This document shows positions 38,865-55,500 of a stretch of DNA of 64,000 nucleotides, piece after piece. Source of the DNA: AP-15 sp963785565 (GTDB lineage: Bacteria > Pseudomonadota > Alphaproteobacteria > ATCC43930 > CGMCC-115725); assembly GCA_963785565.1 (NCBI GenBank), contig CAWAVV010000035.1, forward strand, positions 8,001 through 72,000. The letters are read 5' to 3'. The notes beneath the pieces were generated by a model that did no database searches, had not been told where the DNA came from, and saw only the letters and a list, made by a program, of their open reading frames with translations. The first letter of the stretch is position 1; each line of letters begins with the position of its first letter. A program made the position numbers and the translations under genes.

Positions 38865-39062
38865 CTAAGGCGCCTGACGGCGCCGCTCGCCGAGAATTGT
38901 CTTTATACGGGCGATATCGCGCCGCACCTGGCGAAATCGGGCGGTGTTTTCGAGCTGCCCGTTGGCCCGCTGAAAGCGCAAGTTGAAAATCTCCTTGCCG
39001 AGCAGATCGAGCTGTCCGGTCAGCTCGTCATCGGTCTTGGCTCTGACGTCGCCCGCTTTCAT
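38865..39062 (-). CDS. rpmC: 50S ribosomal protein L29
   Basis: A 65-aa protein from the ATG at 39062, MKAGDVRAKTDDELTGQLDL, then KEIFNLRFQRANGQLENTAR. It forms part of the exit-tunnel rim that docks SRP and trigger factor. Its ATG overlaps the rplP stop by one base. Confidence 0.96.
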   Translation of the reverse strand: MKAGDVRAKTDDELTGQLDLLGKEIFNLRFQRANGQLENTARFRQVRRDIARIKTILGERRRQAP

Positions 39063-39484
39063 CACACGACTTCTTCGCCCGGGCGGGTGACGAACCGGGT
39101 GCCGAGCGGCAATTTCGCGGCGGCGAGGGCAAACGCCTCGCGCGCGGTCTCGGCCGGCACGCCGTCGAGCTCGAACATGATCCGCCCCGGCTTGACCCGG
39201 CATATCCAGAATTCGGGCGATCCCTTGCCGCTGCCCATGCGCACTTCGGCCGGTTTGTGCGAGACCGGCACGTCAGGGAACACGCGGATCCAAATTCGGC
39301 CGGCGCGGCGGATGTGGCGGGTAATCGCGCGCCGCGCCGCCTCGATCTGGCGCGCCGTGATCCGGCCGGGATCGGCGGCCTTGAGCCCATAGGCGCCGAA
39401 GTTCAACGTCGTCCCGCCTTTGGCGAGACCATGAACGCGGCCTTTATGCGCTTTGCGGTATTTGCTCCGCTTCGGACTGAGCAT
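39062..39484 (-). CDS. rplP: 50S ribosomal protein L16
   Basis: A 140-aa protein starting MLSPKRSKYRKAHKGRVHGL, with GRITARQIEAARRAITRHIR, RIWIRVFPDVPVSHKPAEVR and MGSGKGSPEFWICRVKPGRI. It lies near the A site and peptidyl-transferase centre. Confidence 0.97.
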   Translation of the reverse strand: MLSPKRSKYRKAHKGRVHGLAKGGTTLNFGAYGLKAADPGRITARQIEAARRAITRHIRRAGRIWIRVFPDVPVSHKPAEVRMGSGKGSPEFWICRVKPGRIMFELDGVPAETAREAFALAAAKLPLGTRFVTRPGEEVV

Positions 39485-39490
39485 GGATCG

Positions 39491-40204
39491 TCACCCCAAC
39501 GATTCGCGCCGGCCGCGCTCGTGACTTGCCGGCGGGCCTTGTCCTTCGAGCGCCCGCTTCTCTTGCGCCATCGGGTCATGCGCCAGGATCTCGCCCTTGA
39601 ACACCCATACCTTGACGCCACAGATGCCGTAGGTCGTTTTGGCGGTGCCGTAGCCGAAATCGACATCGGCGCGCAGCGTATGCAGCGGCACCCGGCCTTC
39701 GCGATACCATTCCATGCGGGCGATCTCGGCGCCGCCGAGCCGGCCCGAACAGTTGATCCGGATCCCTTGCGCGCCCAATCGCATCGCCGATTGCACGGCA
39801 CGCTTCATCGCCCGGCGGAAAGCTACGCGCCGCTCGAGCTGTTGCGCGATGCTGTCGGCAACCAGCTTCGCGTCGATCTCGGGTTTGCGGATTTCGACGA
39901 TGTTGAGGCTGACCTCGCTTGCCGTGATCTTGGCGATATCGGTGCGCAGTTTCTCGATATCGGCGCCCTTTTTGCCGATGATCACGCCCGGGCGGGCAGA
40001 ATGCAGGGTGATCCGGCTCTTTTTGGCCGCACGCTCGATGACGATGCGCGAGACGCCCGCCTGCCCCAGCCGCCGATTGAGAAAGCGGCGCAGCCCGAGA
40101 TCGTCGAGTAGCAGGCCGGCATAGTCCTTGCGCGCAAACCAGCGCGAATCCCAGGTGCGGTTGATGCCGAGCCGCAGCCCGATCGGGTTGACTTTCTGAC
40201 CCAT
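39491..40204 (-). CDS. rpsC: 30S ribosomal protein S3
   Basis: A 237-aa protein starting MGQKVNPIGLRLGINRTWDS. The KH domain contains RPGVIIGKKGADIEKLR, and the C-terminal domain has IRINCSGRLGGAEIARMEWY and REGRVPLHTLRADVDFGYG. It lines the mRNA entry channel. Confidence 0.97.
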   Translation of the reverse strand: MGQKVNPIGLRLGINRTWDSRWFARKDYAGLLLDDLGLRRFLNRRLGQAGVSRIVIERAAKKSRITLHSARPGVIIGKKGADIEKLRTDIAKITASEVSLNIVEIRKPEIDAKLVADSIAQQLERRVAFRRAMKRAVQSAMRLGAQGIRINCSGRLGGAEIARMEWYREGRVPLHTLRADVDFGYGTAKTTYGICGVKVWVFKGEILAHDPMAQEKRALEGQGPPASHERGRRESLG

Positions 40205-40219
40205 CAGGTCGTCTCCATC

Positions 40220-40603
40220 TCAGGCCGTTTCCTCGGGGCGTTCGCGCACGATCACCGTCAGATGCGCGAAATGTTTTTCGATCCGCGCCGAGCGGCCGCG
40301 GCCGCGGGTGTGAAAGCGCTTCAAGACAAAGGCCCGTCCGACCGTGGCTTCCTTGACATAGAGCCGGTCGACATCGAGCTGATGATTGTTCTCGGCGTTG
40401 GCGATCGCCGCCTGCAGCACCTTTTTGACGTCGCCGGCGATGCGGCGCCGCGAAAATGTCAATTCGGCCAATGCCGACGCGGCGGTTTTGCCGCGGATCG
40501 CCCGGGCGACGAGGTTGAGCTTGCGCGCGCTGATCCGCAGCCCGCGCAGGCTGGCCAAGGCCTCGCTGTCGTCCAGTCGGCGCTCGGCTGCCGGCTTGCT
40601 CAT
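40220..40603 (-). CDS. rplV: 50S ribosomal protein L22
   Basis: A 127-aa protein from the ATG at 40603. The family core is LRISARKLNLVARAIRGKTA, AIANAENNHQLDVDRLYVKE and KRFHTRGRGRSARIEKHFAH, preceded by a short N-terminal extension. A beta-hairpin reaches the peptide exit tunnel. Confidence 0.96.
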   Translation of the reverse strand: MSKPAAERRLDDSEALASLRGLRISARKLNLVARAIRGKTAASALAELTFSRRRIAGDVKKVLQAAIANAENNHQLDVDRLYVKEATVGRAFVLKRFHTRGRGRSARIEKHFAHLTVIVRERPEETA

Positions 40604-40604
40604 C

Positions 40605-40883
40605 TCAGGCTCTCCTGGCCTTCTTGTCGCCGGCGTGGCCGTAGAAGGTTCGGGTCGGGGCGAATTCGCCAAGCTTGTGGCCGATCATGTTTTCGGTCAC
40701 CAGCACCGGGATGAATTTGTGCCCATTGTAGACGCCGAACGTAAGCCCGACGAATTGCGGGAAGATCGTCGAGCGGCGCGACCACGTCCTGATTACCTGG
40801 TTGCGCCCGGACCGCCGCGCGTCTTCCGCCTTCTTCAACAGATAGCCATCGACGAAGGGGCCCTTCCAAACCGATCGGGTCAA
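40605..40883 (-). CDS. rpsS: 30S ribosomal protein S19
   Basis: A 92-aa protein starting MTRSVWKGPFVDGYLLKKAE, with RRSTIFPQFVGLTFGVYNGH and NMIGHKLGEFAPTRTFYGHA. In the 30S head; it forms a heterodimer with S13. One base separates its stop from the rplV start. Confidence 0.97.
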   Translation of the reverse strand: MTRSVWKGPFVDGYLLKKAEDARRSGRNQVIRTWSRRSTIFPQFVGLTFGVYNGHKFIPVLVTENMIGHKLGEFAPTRTFYGHAGDKKARRA

Positions 40884-40910
40884 GCTCGTTCTCCGTGCTC
40901 GAAATGGGGG

Positions 40911-41738
40911 CTAGCGCTGATGGCGCCGGCGGACGATCAGCCGATCCGCCGCCTTGTTGTGACGCGTCTTTTTGCCCTTGGTCGGCTTGCCCCAGGGGGT
41001 CACCGGATGGCGGCCGCCCGAGGTGCGGCCTTCGCCCCCGCCATGCGGATGATCGATCGGGTTCATCGCCACGCCGCGAACCGAGGGCCGACGGCCGAGC
41101 CATCGGTTGCGTCCCGCCTTGGCGATGACGATGTTCTGCTGGTCCGGGTTCGACACCGCGCCTATCGTCGCCCGGCACTCGGCGCGCACCATGCGCAATT
41201 CGCCCGATGACAGGCGCAGCAGCGCGTAGCCCTGATCGCGGCCGACGAGCTGAACGTAGGTTCCGGCGGAGCGCGCGATCTGACCGCCCTTTCCGGCTTT
41301 CATCTCGACATTGTGGATGATCGTCCCGACCGGCATGCTGCGCAACGGCATTGCATTGCCGGGCTTGACGTCCACCTTCTCACCCGAGACGACCATGTCT
41401 CCAGCCTTAAGGCGTTGCGGCGCCAGAATGTAAGCGAGTTCGCCGTCCTGGTAGCGGATCAGGGCAATAAAGGCGGTGCGGTTTGGATCGTACTCGAGCC
41501 GCTCGACAGTGGCCGGCATATCCATTTTGCCGCGCTTAAAGTCAACGATGCGGTAGCGTCTTTTGGCTCCGCCGCCGCGCCAGCGCACGGTGATGCGGCC
41601 GGTGTTGTTGCGTCCGCCCTTGCCGCGCAAACCCTCGCTTAAGGCTTTGACCGGCTTGCCCTTCCACAGCTCGCTGCGGTCGACGATGACCAGCTCGCGG
41701 CGCGACGGGGTGGTTGGGTTGAAGGTTTTTAGCGCCAT
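40911..41738 (-). CDS. rplB: 50S ribosomal protein L2
   Basis: A 275-aa protein starting MALKTFNPTTPSRRELVIVD, with GGRNNTGRITVRWRGGGAKR, GTIIHNVEMKAGKGGQIARS and the peptidyl-transferase-adjacent MNPIDHPHGGGEGRTSGGRH. The conserved His near the C-terminus is present. Confidence 0.97.
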   Translation of the reverse strand: MALKTFNPTTPSRRELVIVDRSELWKGKPVKALSEGLRGKGGRNNTGRITVRWRGGGAKRRYRIVDFKRGKMDMPATVERLEYDPNRTAFIALIRYQDGELAYILAPQRLKAGDMVVSGEKVDVKPGNAMPLRSMPVGTIIHNVEMKAGKGGQIARSAGTYVQLVGRDQGYALLRLSSGELRMVRAECRATIGAVSNPDQQNIVIAKAGRNRWLGRRPSVRGVAMNPIDHPHGGGEGRTSGGRHPVTPWGKPTKGKKTRHNKAADRLIVRRRHQR

Positions 41739-41753
41739 TGCCCCGGCTCCGTC

Positions 41754-42086
41754 TCAAATCCCCGTGGTCACGTCGATCCTCTGGCCTTCGCCGAGGGTGA
41801 CGATCGCTTTTTTGGTGTCGGACCGGCGCCCGAGACGCCCGCGGAAACGCTTGATCTTGCCCATGACGCGGATCGTGTTGACCGCGGTCACCTTGACATT
41901 GAACAGCCCCTCGACCGCGGCCTTGACTTCGCGCTTGGTCGCCGTCAGCGACACGCGAAAGATCACCTGGTTGTGTTCCGAGGCGTTCGTTGCCTTTTCG
42001 GTGATCACCGGGGTCCGAATGATGTCGTACATCTGCTCGCGCGTCAGTCTTGTCTCGACGCGCGGAATGACGCGAAACCGGCTCAT
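41754..42086 (-). CDS. rplW: 50S ribosomal protein L23
   Basis: A 110-aa protein. Core MYDIIRTPVITEKATNASEH, NQVIFRVSLTATKREVKAAV and KVTAVNTIRVMGKIKRFRGR. It sits at the tunnel exit and docks trigger factor and SRP. The gene overlaps rplD by four bases; if translation starts at the ATG 18 codons in, the protein would be 92 aa. Confidence 0.95.
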   Translation of the reverse strand: MSRFRVIPRVETRLTREQMYDIIRTPVITEKATNASEHNQVIFRVSLTATKREVKAAVEGLFNVKVTAVNTIRVMGKIKRFRGRLGRRSDTKKAIVTLGEGQRIDVTTGI

Positions 42087-42706
42087 TTGAGGCGCGCCTC
42101 TAGATGCTGCACCGCGTCGCGGGTGAGGACAAGCATGTCGCGCCGCAGGATATCGTAAACATTGGCGCCCTGCTGCGGCAGCACGTCGACCCGCGGCAAA
42201 TTTCGCGCGGCCCGGGCGAAATTCTCGTCGACCGCCGGGCCGTCGATGATCAGGACCGAATCCCAGCCGAGCACCGCCAGTCGAGCCCGCAGCGCCTTAG
42301 TTTTGGCTTCTTCGGACCGGGCGGCGTCGATGACCACGAGCTTGCCCTCGCCATGCTTCGCCGACAGCGCGGTCTTGAGGCCGAGTCGGCGCACTTTCTT
42401 TTGCAGGCCGAAGGCGTGGCTGCGCACGACCGGGCCAAAAATCCGGGCGCCGCCGCGAAACTGCGGCGAGCGCAAGCTGCCCTGACGGGCGCGGCCCGTC
42501 CCCTTTTGCTTATAGGGCTTTTTGGTCGTGCCCTGGATGTCGCTGATGCCTTTGGTCTTGTGCGTGCCGGCGCGGCGTTTGGCGAGCTGCCAATTGACGA
42601 CCCGGGCGAGGATGTCGCCGCGGATCGGAAGCCCGAACACGGTGTCGTCGAGCTCGATGTCGCCGACCTCCTGATTGTCGAGATTGCGCACGACGAGCTT
42701 GCTCAT
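42083..42706 (-). CDS. rplD: 50S ribosomal protein L4
   Basis: A 207-aa protein from the ATG at 42706, MSKLVVRNLDNQEVGDIELD. The tunnel-loop region is KKPYKQKGTGRARQGSLRSP. In enterobacteria L4 also represses the S10 operon; whether it does here is not visible. It overlaps rplC and rplW by four bases each. Confidence 0.96.
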   Translation of the reverse strand: MSKLVVRNLDNQEVGDIELDDTVFGLPIRGDILARVVNWQLAKRRAGTHKTKGISDIQGTTKKPYKQKGTGRARQGSLRSPQFRGGARIFGPVVRSHAFGLQKKVRRLGLKTALSAKHGEGKLVVIDAARSEEAKTKALRARLAVLGWDSVLIIDGPAVDENFARAARNLPRVDVLPQQGANVYDILRRDMLVLTRDAVQHLEARLK

Positions 42707-43416
42707 GTGGGCTCCCCCGCCGGAGCTTCGACCGTTTCCGGCGCGCGGCGCAACGCGGCGGGGAAGGGGAGCCCCTCCGGCGCCGCGCGTTTGGCCGCGT
42801 CCTTGACCAGGACAAAACCGCCCTTGCTGCCCGGGATCGCGCCCTTGATCATCAGCACACCGCGCTCGGCATCGGCCGAAATCACCTCGAGGCTCTGGAT
42901 CGTCACCCGGGCGGCCCCGAGATGCCCAGCCATCTTCTTGTTTTTGAATGTTTTGCCCGGGGATTGGCGTTGGCCGGTCGAGCCGTGGCTGCGGTGCGAC
43001 ACCGAAACCCCGTGACTGGCGCGCAGCCCGCTGAAATTGTGCCGCTTCATCGCGCCGGCGAAACCTTTGCCGATGCTGATGCCGACGACGTCGACCCGCT
43101 GTCCCGGGACGAAATGCGCGGCGCTGATCTCGGCCCCGACCTCGACCAGTGCATCCGCGGAGACGCGAAACTCGGCGAGCCGGGCCTTCGGCTCGACCTC
43201 CGCCTTGGCAAAGTGGCCGCGCTGCGCCTTCGAGACGTTTTTGACCTTGGCCGTGCCGACGCCGAGCTGCAGCGCGCAATAGCCATCCTTTTCCGGGGTC
43301 CGCACCGCGACGACCTGGCAATTGTCGACCGCGAGCACGGTTACCGGCACGTGATTGCCGTCATCGGTGAAGATCCGGGTCATGCCGAGCTTGCGCGCGA
43401 GAAGGCCGGTGCGCAT
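42703..43416 (-). CDS. rplC: 50S ribosomal protein L3
   Basis: A 237-aa protein starting MRTGLLARKLGMTRIFTDDG, with FNKM-like core GFAGAMKRHNFSGLRASHGV, SVSHRSHGSTGQRQSPGKTF and KNKKMAGHLGAARVTIQSLE. The C-terminal tail (APAGEPT region) is about 25 residues longer than in E. coli. Confidence 0.96.
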   Translation of the reverse strand: MRTGLLARKLGMTRIFTDDGNHVPVTVLAVDNCQVVAVRTPEKDGYCALQLGVGTAKVKNVSKAQRGHFAKAEVEPKARLAEFRVSADALVEVGAEISAAHFVPGQRVDVVGISIGKGFAGAMKRHNFSGLRASHGVSVSHRSHGSTGQRQSPGKTFKNKKMAGHLGAARVTIQSLEVISADAERGVLMIKGAIPGSKGGFVLVKDAAKRAAPEGLPFPAALRRAPETVEAPAGEPT

Positions 43417-43426
43417 CGCACGTTCC

Positions 43427-43735
43427 TCAGAGCTTGATTTCGACGTCGACGCCGGCGGCGAGATCGAGCTTCATCAGCGCGTCGACGGTTTGCGGCGTCG
43501 GATCGACGATGTCGAGCACGCGCTTGTGGGTGCGGATCTCGAATTGCTCGCGCGACTTCTTATCGATGTGCGGCGAGCGCAGCACGGTGAACTTCTCGAT
43601 CTTGGTCGGCAGCGGGATCGGACCGCGTATCCGCGCGCCAGTCCGCTTTGCGGTATTGACGATCTCGCTCGTCGACTGATCGAGGACGCGGTGATCGTAG
43701 GCCCGCAATCGTATGCGGATGTTCTGATTGTCCAT
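43427..43735 (-). CDS. rpsJ: 30S ribosomal protein S10 (NusE)
   Basis: A 102-aa protein starting MDNQNIRIRLRAYDHRVLDQ, with GARIRGPIPLPTKIEKFTVL and RTHKRVLDIVDPTPQTVDAL. It also acts in antitermination with NusB. First gene of the S10 block, 44 bases downstream of tuf. Confidence 0.97.
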   Translation of the reverse strand: MDNQNIRIRLRAYDHRVLDQSTSEIVNTAKRTGARIRGPIPLPTKIEKFTVLRSPHIDKKSREQFEIRTHKRVLDIVDPTPQTVDALMKLDLAAGVDVEIKL

Positions 43736-43778
43736 TTGGCGTTTTCGTCCCCCAATAGGGCCTTGTTGGTTTGGCTTG

Positions 43779-44972
<1,194 letters not shown>

Positions 44973-45007
44973 TCCTGTTCTCCGCTCAAACCCGCTCGGC
45001 GCCGTGT

Positions 45008-47083
<2,076 letters not shown>

Positions 47084-47173
47084 GAAAAAAGCTCCGAGGT
47101 GCGGCGGTAACGCGCGGGCCGACCAAGATGTTGTAATGATGGGTCTCTTTGGCCCGGCTGCTCCGCCCCCTCG

Positions 47174-47644
47174 CTACCAACGATAGTGCGAGAAGGCCTT
47201 GTTCGCATCGGCCATCCGATGCGTGTCCTCCCGTCTCTTGACCGCGACACCGCGATTATTGGCGGCGTCGAGCAGTTCGCCCGAGAGCCGCTCCTCCATC
47301 GTGTTTTCGCCGCGCCCGCGCGAGCTCGAGATCAGCCAGCGGATCGCTAGCGCCTGGCTGCGGTCGGGTCGAACCTCGACCGGCACCTGATAGGTGGCGC
47401 CGCCGACCCGTCGCGAGCGCACCTCGACGGCGGGCCGCACATTGCCGAGGGCATCGTGAAAGACCCGCAGGGCGTCCTGCCCGCTGCGCTTGGTGATGCG
47501 GTCGAGGGCGCCGTAAACGATCCGTTCGGCGACCGATTTCTTGCCCTCGTACATCAGGCAGTTCATGAACTTGGTCAGCACGGGGTCGCCGAATTTGGCG
47601 TCCGGCAGGACCTCGCGTTTGACCGCGGCGCGACGGCGCGACAT
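47174..47644 (-). CDS. rpsG: 30S ribosomal protein S7
   Basis: A 156-aa protein starting MSRRRAAVKREVLPDAKFGD, with FMNCLMYEGKKSVAERIVYG, SRRVGGATYQVPVEVRPDRS and NNRGVAVKRREDTHRMADAN. It nucleates the 30S head. Nine bases after rpsL. Confidence 0.97.
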   Translation of the reverse strand: MSRRRAAVKREVLPDAKFGDPVLTKFMNCLMYEGKKSVAERIVYGALDRITKRSGQDALRVFHDALGNVRPAVEVRSRRVGGATYQVPVEVRPDRSQALAIRWLISSSRGRGENTMEERLSGELLDAANNRGVAVKRREDTHRMADANKAFSHYRW

Positions 47645-47653
47645 GGCCTTCTC

Positions 47654-48025
47654 CTATCTCGGGCGCTTTGCGCCGTATTTCGAGCGGCGTTGCCGGCGAT
47701 CCTTGACGCCCTGAGTGTCGAGCGTACCGCGAATGATGTGATAGCGCACCCCAGGCAGATCCTTGACCCGACCGCCGCGGATCAGCACCACAGAATGCTC
47801 CTGTAGATTGTGTCCTTCGCCGGGGATGTAGCTCGTCACCTCGAAGCCGTTGGTCAGACGCACGCGCGCCACTTTGCGCAGCGCCGAGTTGGGCTTTTTC
47901 GGGGTCGTCGTGTAGACGCGGGTGCACACCCCGCGCTTTTGCGGGCAGGCCTCCATCGCCGGCACCTTGTCGCGCGCGACCTGAGGCCGTCGCGGATTTC
48001 GAATCAGCTGGTTTATCGTCGGCAT
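47654..48025 (-). CDS. rpsL: 30S ribosomal protein S12
   Basis: A 123-aa protein from the ATG at 48025, MPTINQLIRNPRRPQVARDK. The accuracy-centre loops are TTTPKKPNSALRKVARVRL and RGGRVKDLPGVRYHIIRGTL, with both lysines that are changed in streptomycin resistance unchanged. First gene of the str operon with its own promoter. Confidence 0.97.
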   Translation of the reverse strand: MPTINQLIRNPRRPQVARDKVPAMEACPQKRGVCTRVYTTTPKKPNSALRKVARVRLTNGFEVTSYIPGEGHNLQEHSVVLIRGGRVKDLPGVRYHIIRGTLDTQGVKDRRQRRSKYGAKRPR

Positions 48026-48194
48026 TCTCACACCCTCAAGCACGAAAACCGCCCGACGCCGTTGTCGCGCCGGTGCGATAAAGCACCTCCACCAGGAATA
48101 GTGTCGCACCCGCTCGCAAGGGCGCAGAGCCACGCCGTGATGATCAGGCCGCGTCTAGGTGGCTTCCTACGGCCAGCCCCGAGAAAGAACGCTC

Positions 48195-48223
48195 ATATAA
48201 TTGTCCGGCGCCCCGCGGGTCAA
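48195..48223 (-). promoter_or_regulatory. Sigma70-like promoter of the str operon (rpsL)
   Basis: On the minus strand, -35 TTGACC (48218-48223) and -10 TTATAT (48195-48200) are 17 bases apart in the rpoC-rpsL gap. The implied leader before rpsL is about 160 bases. Confidence 0.65.
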
Positions 48224-48252
48224 GCCCCCTTGGCTCGAAAGCAGACGAGGAC

Positions 48253-48274
48253 GGAGGCAGGCGAGCCTGCCTCC
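48253..48274 (-). terminator. Strong hairpin downstream of rpoC
   Basis: GGAGGCAGG and CCTGCCTCC form a perfect 9-bp stem around a CGAG/CTCG loop, beginning seven bases after the rpoC stop. There is no T-tract. It may act as a Rho-assisted or partial terminator before the str promoter, or as a 3' stabiliser of the rif transcript. Confidence 0.55.
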
Positions 48275-48281
48275 CTCGACG

Positions 48282-52457
<4,176 letters not shown>

Positions 52458-52532
52458 GAACGACCCCTTTTGGAAACTCTGTGATTGCGCGGCCGGCGCG
52501 TGGCGGGCAGTCTTACTTAAATCAGATCCTGC

Positions 52533-55500
52533 TCAATAGTCGCGCTCCTCCAGCTCGACGTTGAGGCCGAGCGACCGCAGCTCCTTGACCAGCACATTGA
52601 AGGATTCGGGGATGCCGGCCTCGAAATTGTCGTCGCCGCGGACGATCGCCTCATAGACCTTGGTGCGGCCCGACACGTCGTCCGACTTGACCGTCAGCAT
52701 CTCTTGCAGAGTGTATGCCGCGCCGTAGGCCTCGAGCGCCCAAACCTCCATCTCGCCAAACCGCTGGCCGCCGAACTGGGCCTTGCCGCCCAGCGGTTGC
52801 TGGGTGACGAGGCTATAGGGGCCGATCGAGCGCGCATGGATCTTGTCATCGACGAGGTGGTGCAGCTTCATCATATAGATATAGCCGACCGTAACCTTAC
52901 GATCGAACGCCTCGCCGGTGCGGCCATCGACGAGGGTCACTTGGCCCGAGGACGACAGCCCCGCCTTTTCCAGCATCGCCACGATGTCGGCTTCGCTGGC
53001 GCCATCGAAAACCGGGCTCGCCATCGGTACGCCGTGCGTGAGGCTTCCGGCGAGCTCGATCAGCTCGTCCGGCGCAAGGCGGGCGATCTCGGCGCCATCC
53101 GGTCCCTGATACATCTCGCCAAGAATGCCGCGCAGCGTGCCGTCGCCGGCACCGCGCCTGACCGCGGCCAACACGTCGCCGATACGCCGGCCGAGACCGG
53201 CCGCGGCCCAGCCGAGATGGGTTTCGAGGATTTGGCCGACATTCATTCGGCTCGGGACGCCGAGCGGATTAAGGACGATATCGACCGGGGTGCCGTCCTC
53301 GAGATAAGGCATGTCCTCGCACGGCATGATGCGCGAGATCACGCCCTTGTTGCCGTGACGGCCGGCCATCTTGTCCCCGGGCTGCAGCTTGCGCTTTACG
53401 GCAACAAAGGCCTTGACCATCTTCATCACGCCGGGCGGCAGCTCGTCGCCACGTTGCAATTTCTCGACCTTGTTCTCAAAGCGAGCGGTGAGTTCGGCGA
53501 CGGCATCCTCCATCTGCTTTTTCAGCGCTTCGATGTCGGCCATCCGGGCGTCGTCGCGAATCGAAATCTGCTTCCACAGCGCCGGCGCATGCTCGGCCAG
53601 CACCGCTTCGGTGAGCTCGGTCCCCGATTTCATCCCCCTAGGACCACCGACCGCGGTCTGACCCAGCATCAATTCCTTGAGCCGGGCGGCAAAGCTGCGC
53701 TCGAGGATCGCGCGCTCGTCGTCGCGATCCTTGGCCAGCCGCTCGATTTCGGCGCGCTCGATCGCCAGTGCGCGCTCGTCCTTGTCGACGCCGCGCCGCG
53801 AGAACACCCGCACTTCGACGATCGTGCCGGAGACGCCGGGTGGCAGGCGCAACGACGTGTCGCGCACATCAGAGGCCTTTTCGCCAAAGATCGCGCGCAG
53901 CAGCTTTTCCTCGGGCGTCATCGGCAACTCACCCTTGGGAGTGACCTTGCCGACCAGGATATCGCCCGGCTTGACCTCGGCGCCGATATAGATGATGCCG
54001 GCTTCGTCGAGGTTCTTCAGCGCCTCCTCCCCGACATTCGGGATGTCTCGGGTGATCTCCTCCTGACCGAGCTTGGTGTCGCGCGCCATCACCTCGAACT
54101 CCTCGATATGGATCGAGGTGAAAACGTCGTCAGAGACGATGCGCTCGGAAATCAGGATCGAATCCTCGAAATTGTAGCCGTTCCACGGCATGAAGGCGCA
54201 CAACACGTTGCGCCCCAGGGCCAGCTCGCCGAGCTGGGTCGATGGGCCGTCGGCGATGATGTCGCCGGCGCCGACCTGATCGCCGACATTGACCAACGGC
54301 CGCTGCGTGATGCAGGTGTTCTGATTCGAGCGTTGGAACTTCAACAAATTGTAGATATCGACGCCCGAGGCGGCCGACGACGTCTCGGCGGTGGCCCGAA
54401 CCACGACGCGGGTTGCGTCCACCTGGTCGACCACGCCCGAGCGGCGGGCGATGATCGTGACCCCGGAGTCGCGGGCCACCGTCTCCTCCATGCCGGTGCC
54501 GACGAGCGGCGCCTCGGCGCGGATCAGCGGCACCGCCTGGCGCTGCATGTTCGAGCCCATCAGCGCGCGGTTGGCGTCGTCGTTTTCGAGAAACGGGATC
54601 AACGCCGCGGCCACCGAAACCAGCTGCTTCGGCGACACGTCGATCAGGTCGATGTCCTGCGGCCGCTGCATGACGAAATCGCCGCCTTTGCGGCAATTCG
54701 TCAGGTCGGCTGTGATCCGGCCCTCCCCATCGGTCTCGACATTGGCCTGGGCGATCGCATAGCGGCCCTCGTCCATCGCCGACAGGTAGACGACGTCGTC
54801 AGTGACCCGGCCGTCGACGACCCGACGATAGGGGCTCTCGATAAAGCCGTACTGATTGACCCTGGCATAGGTGGCCAGGCTGTTGATCAAACCGATATTG
54901 GGACCCTCCGGCGTTTCGATCGGGCAGATCCGCCCGTAATGGGTCGGATGCACGTCTCGCACCTCAAAGCCGGCGCGTTCCCGGGTCAGACCTCCGGGGC
55001 CCAAAGCCGACAGCCGCCGCTTGTGGGTGATCTCGCTGAGCGGGTTGGTCTGATCCATGAATTGCGATAGCTGCGAGGAACCGAAAAACTCGCGCACCGC
55101 GGCGGCCGCTGGTTTCGCATTGATCAGATCGTGCGGCATGACGGTGTCGATCTCGACCGAACTCATGCGTTCGCGGATCGCTCGCTCCATGCGCAGCAGG
55201 CCGACGCGGTACTGGTTCTCCATCAGCTCGCCGACCGAGCGCACCCGGCGGTTGCCGAGATGATCGATATCGTCGATCTCGCCGCGGCCGTCCTTGAGCT
55301 CGACCAGTACTTTGAGGATCGCCAGGATATCGGCCTTGCGCAGGGTGCGCACGCTGTCGTCGGTGTCGAGCCCCAGCCGCGAGTTCATCTTGACCCGACC
55401 GACCGCGGACAGATCATAGCGTTCGGGATCAAAAAACAGGCTGTTGAACAGCGTTTCCGCGGTCTCCAGGGTCGGCGGCTCGCCCGGGCGCATGACTCGA

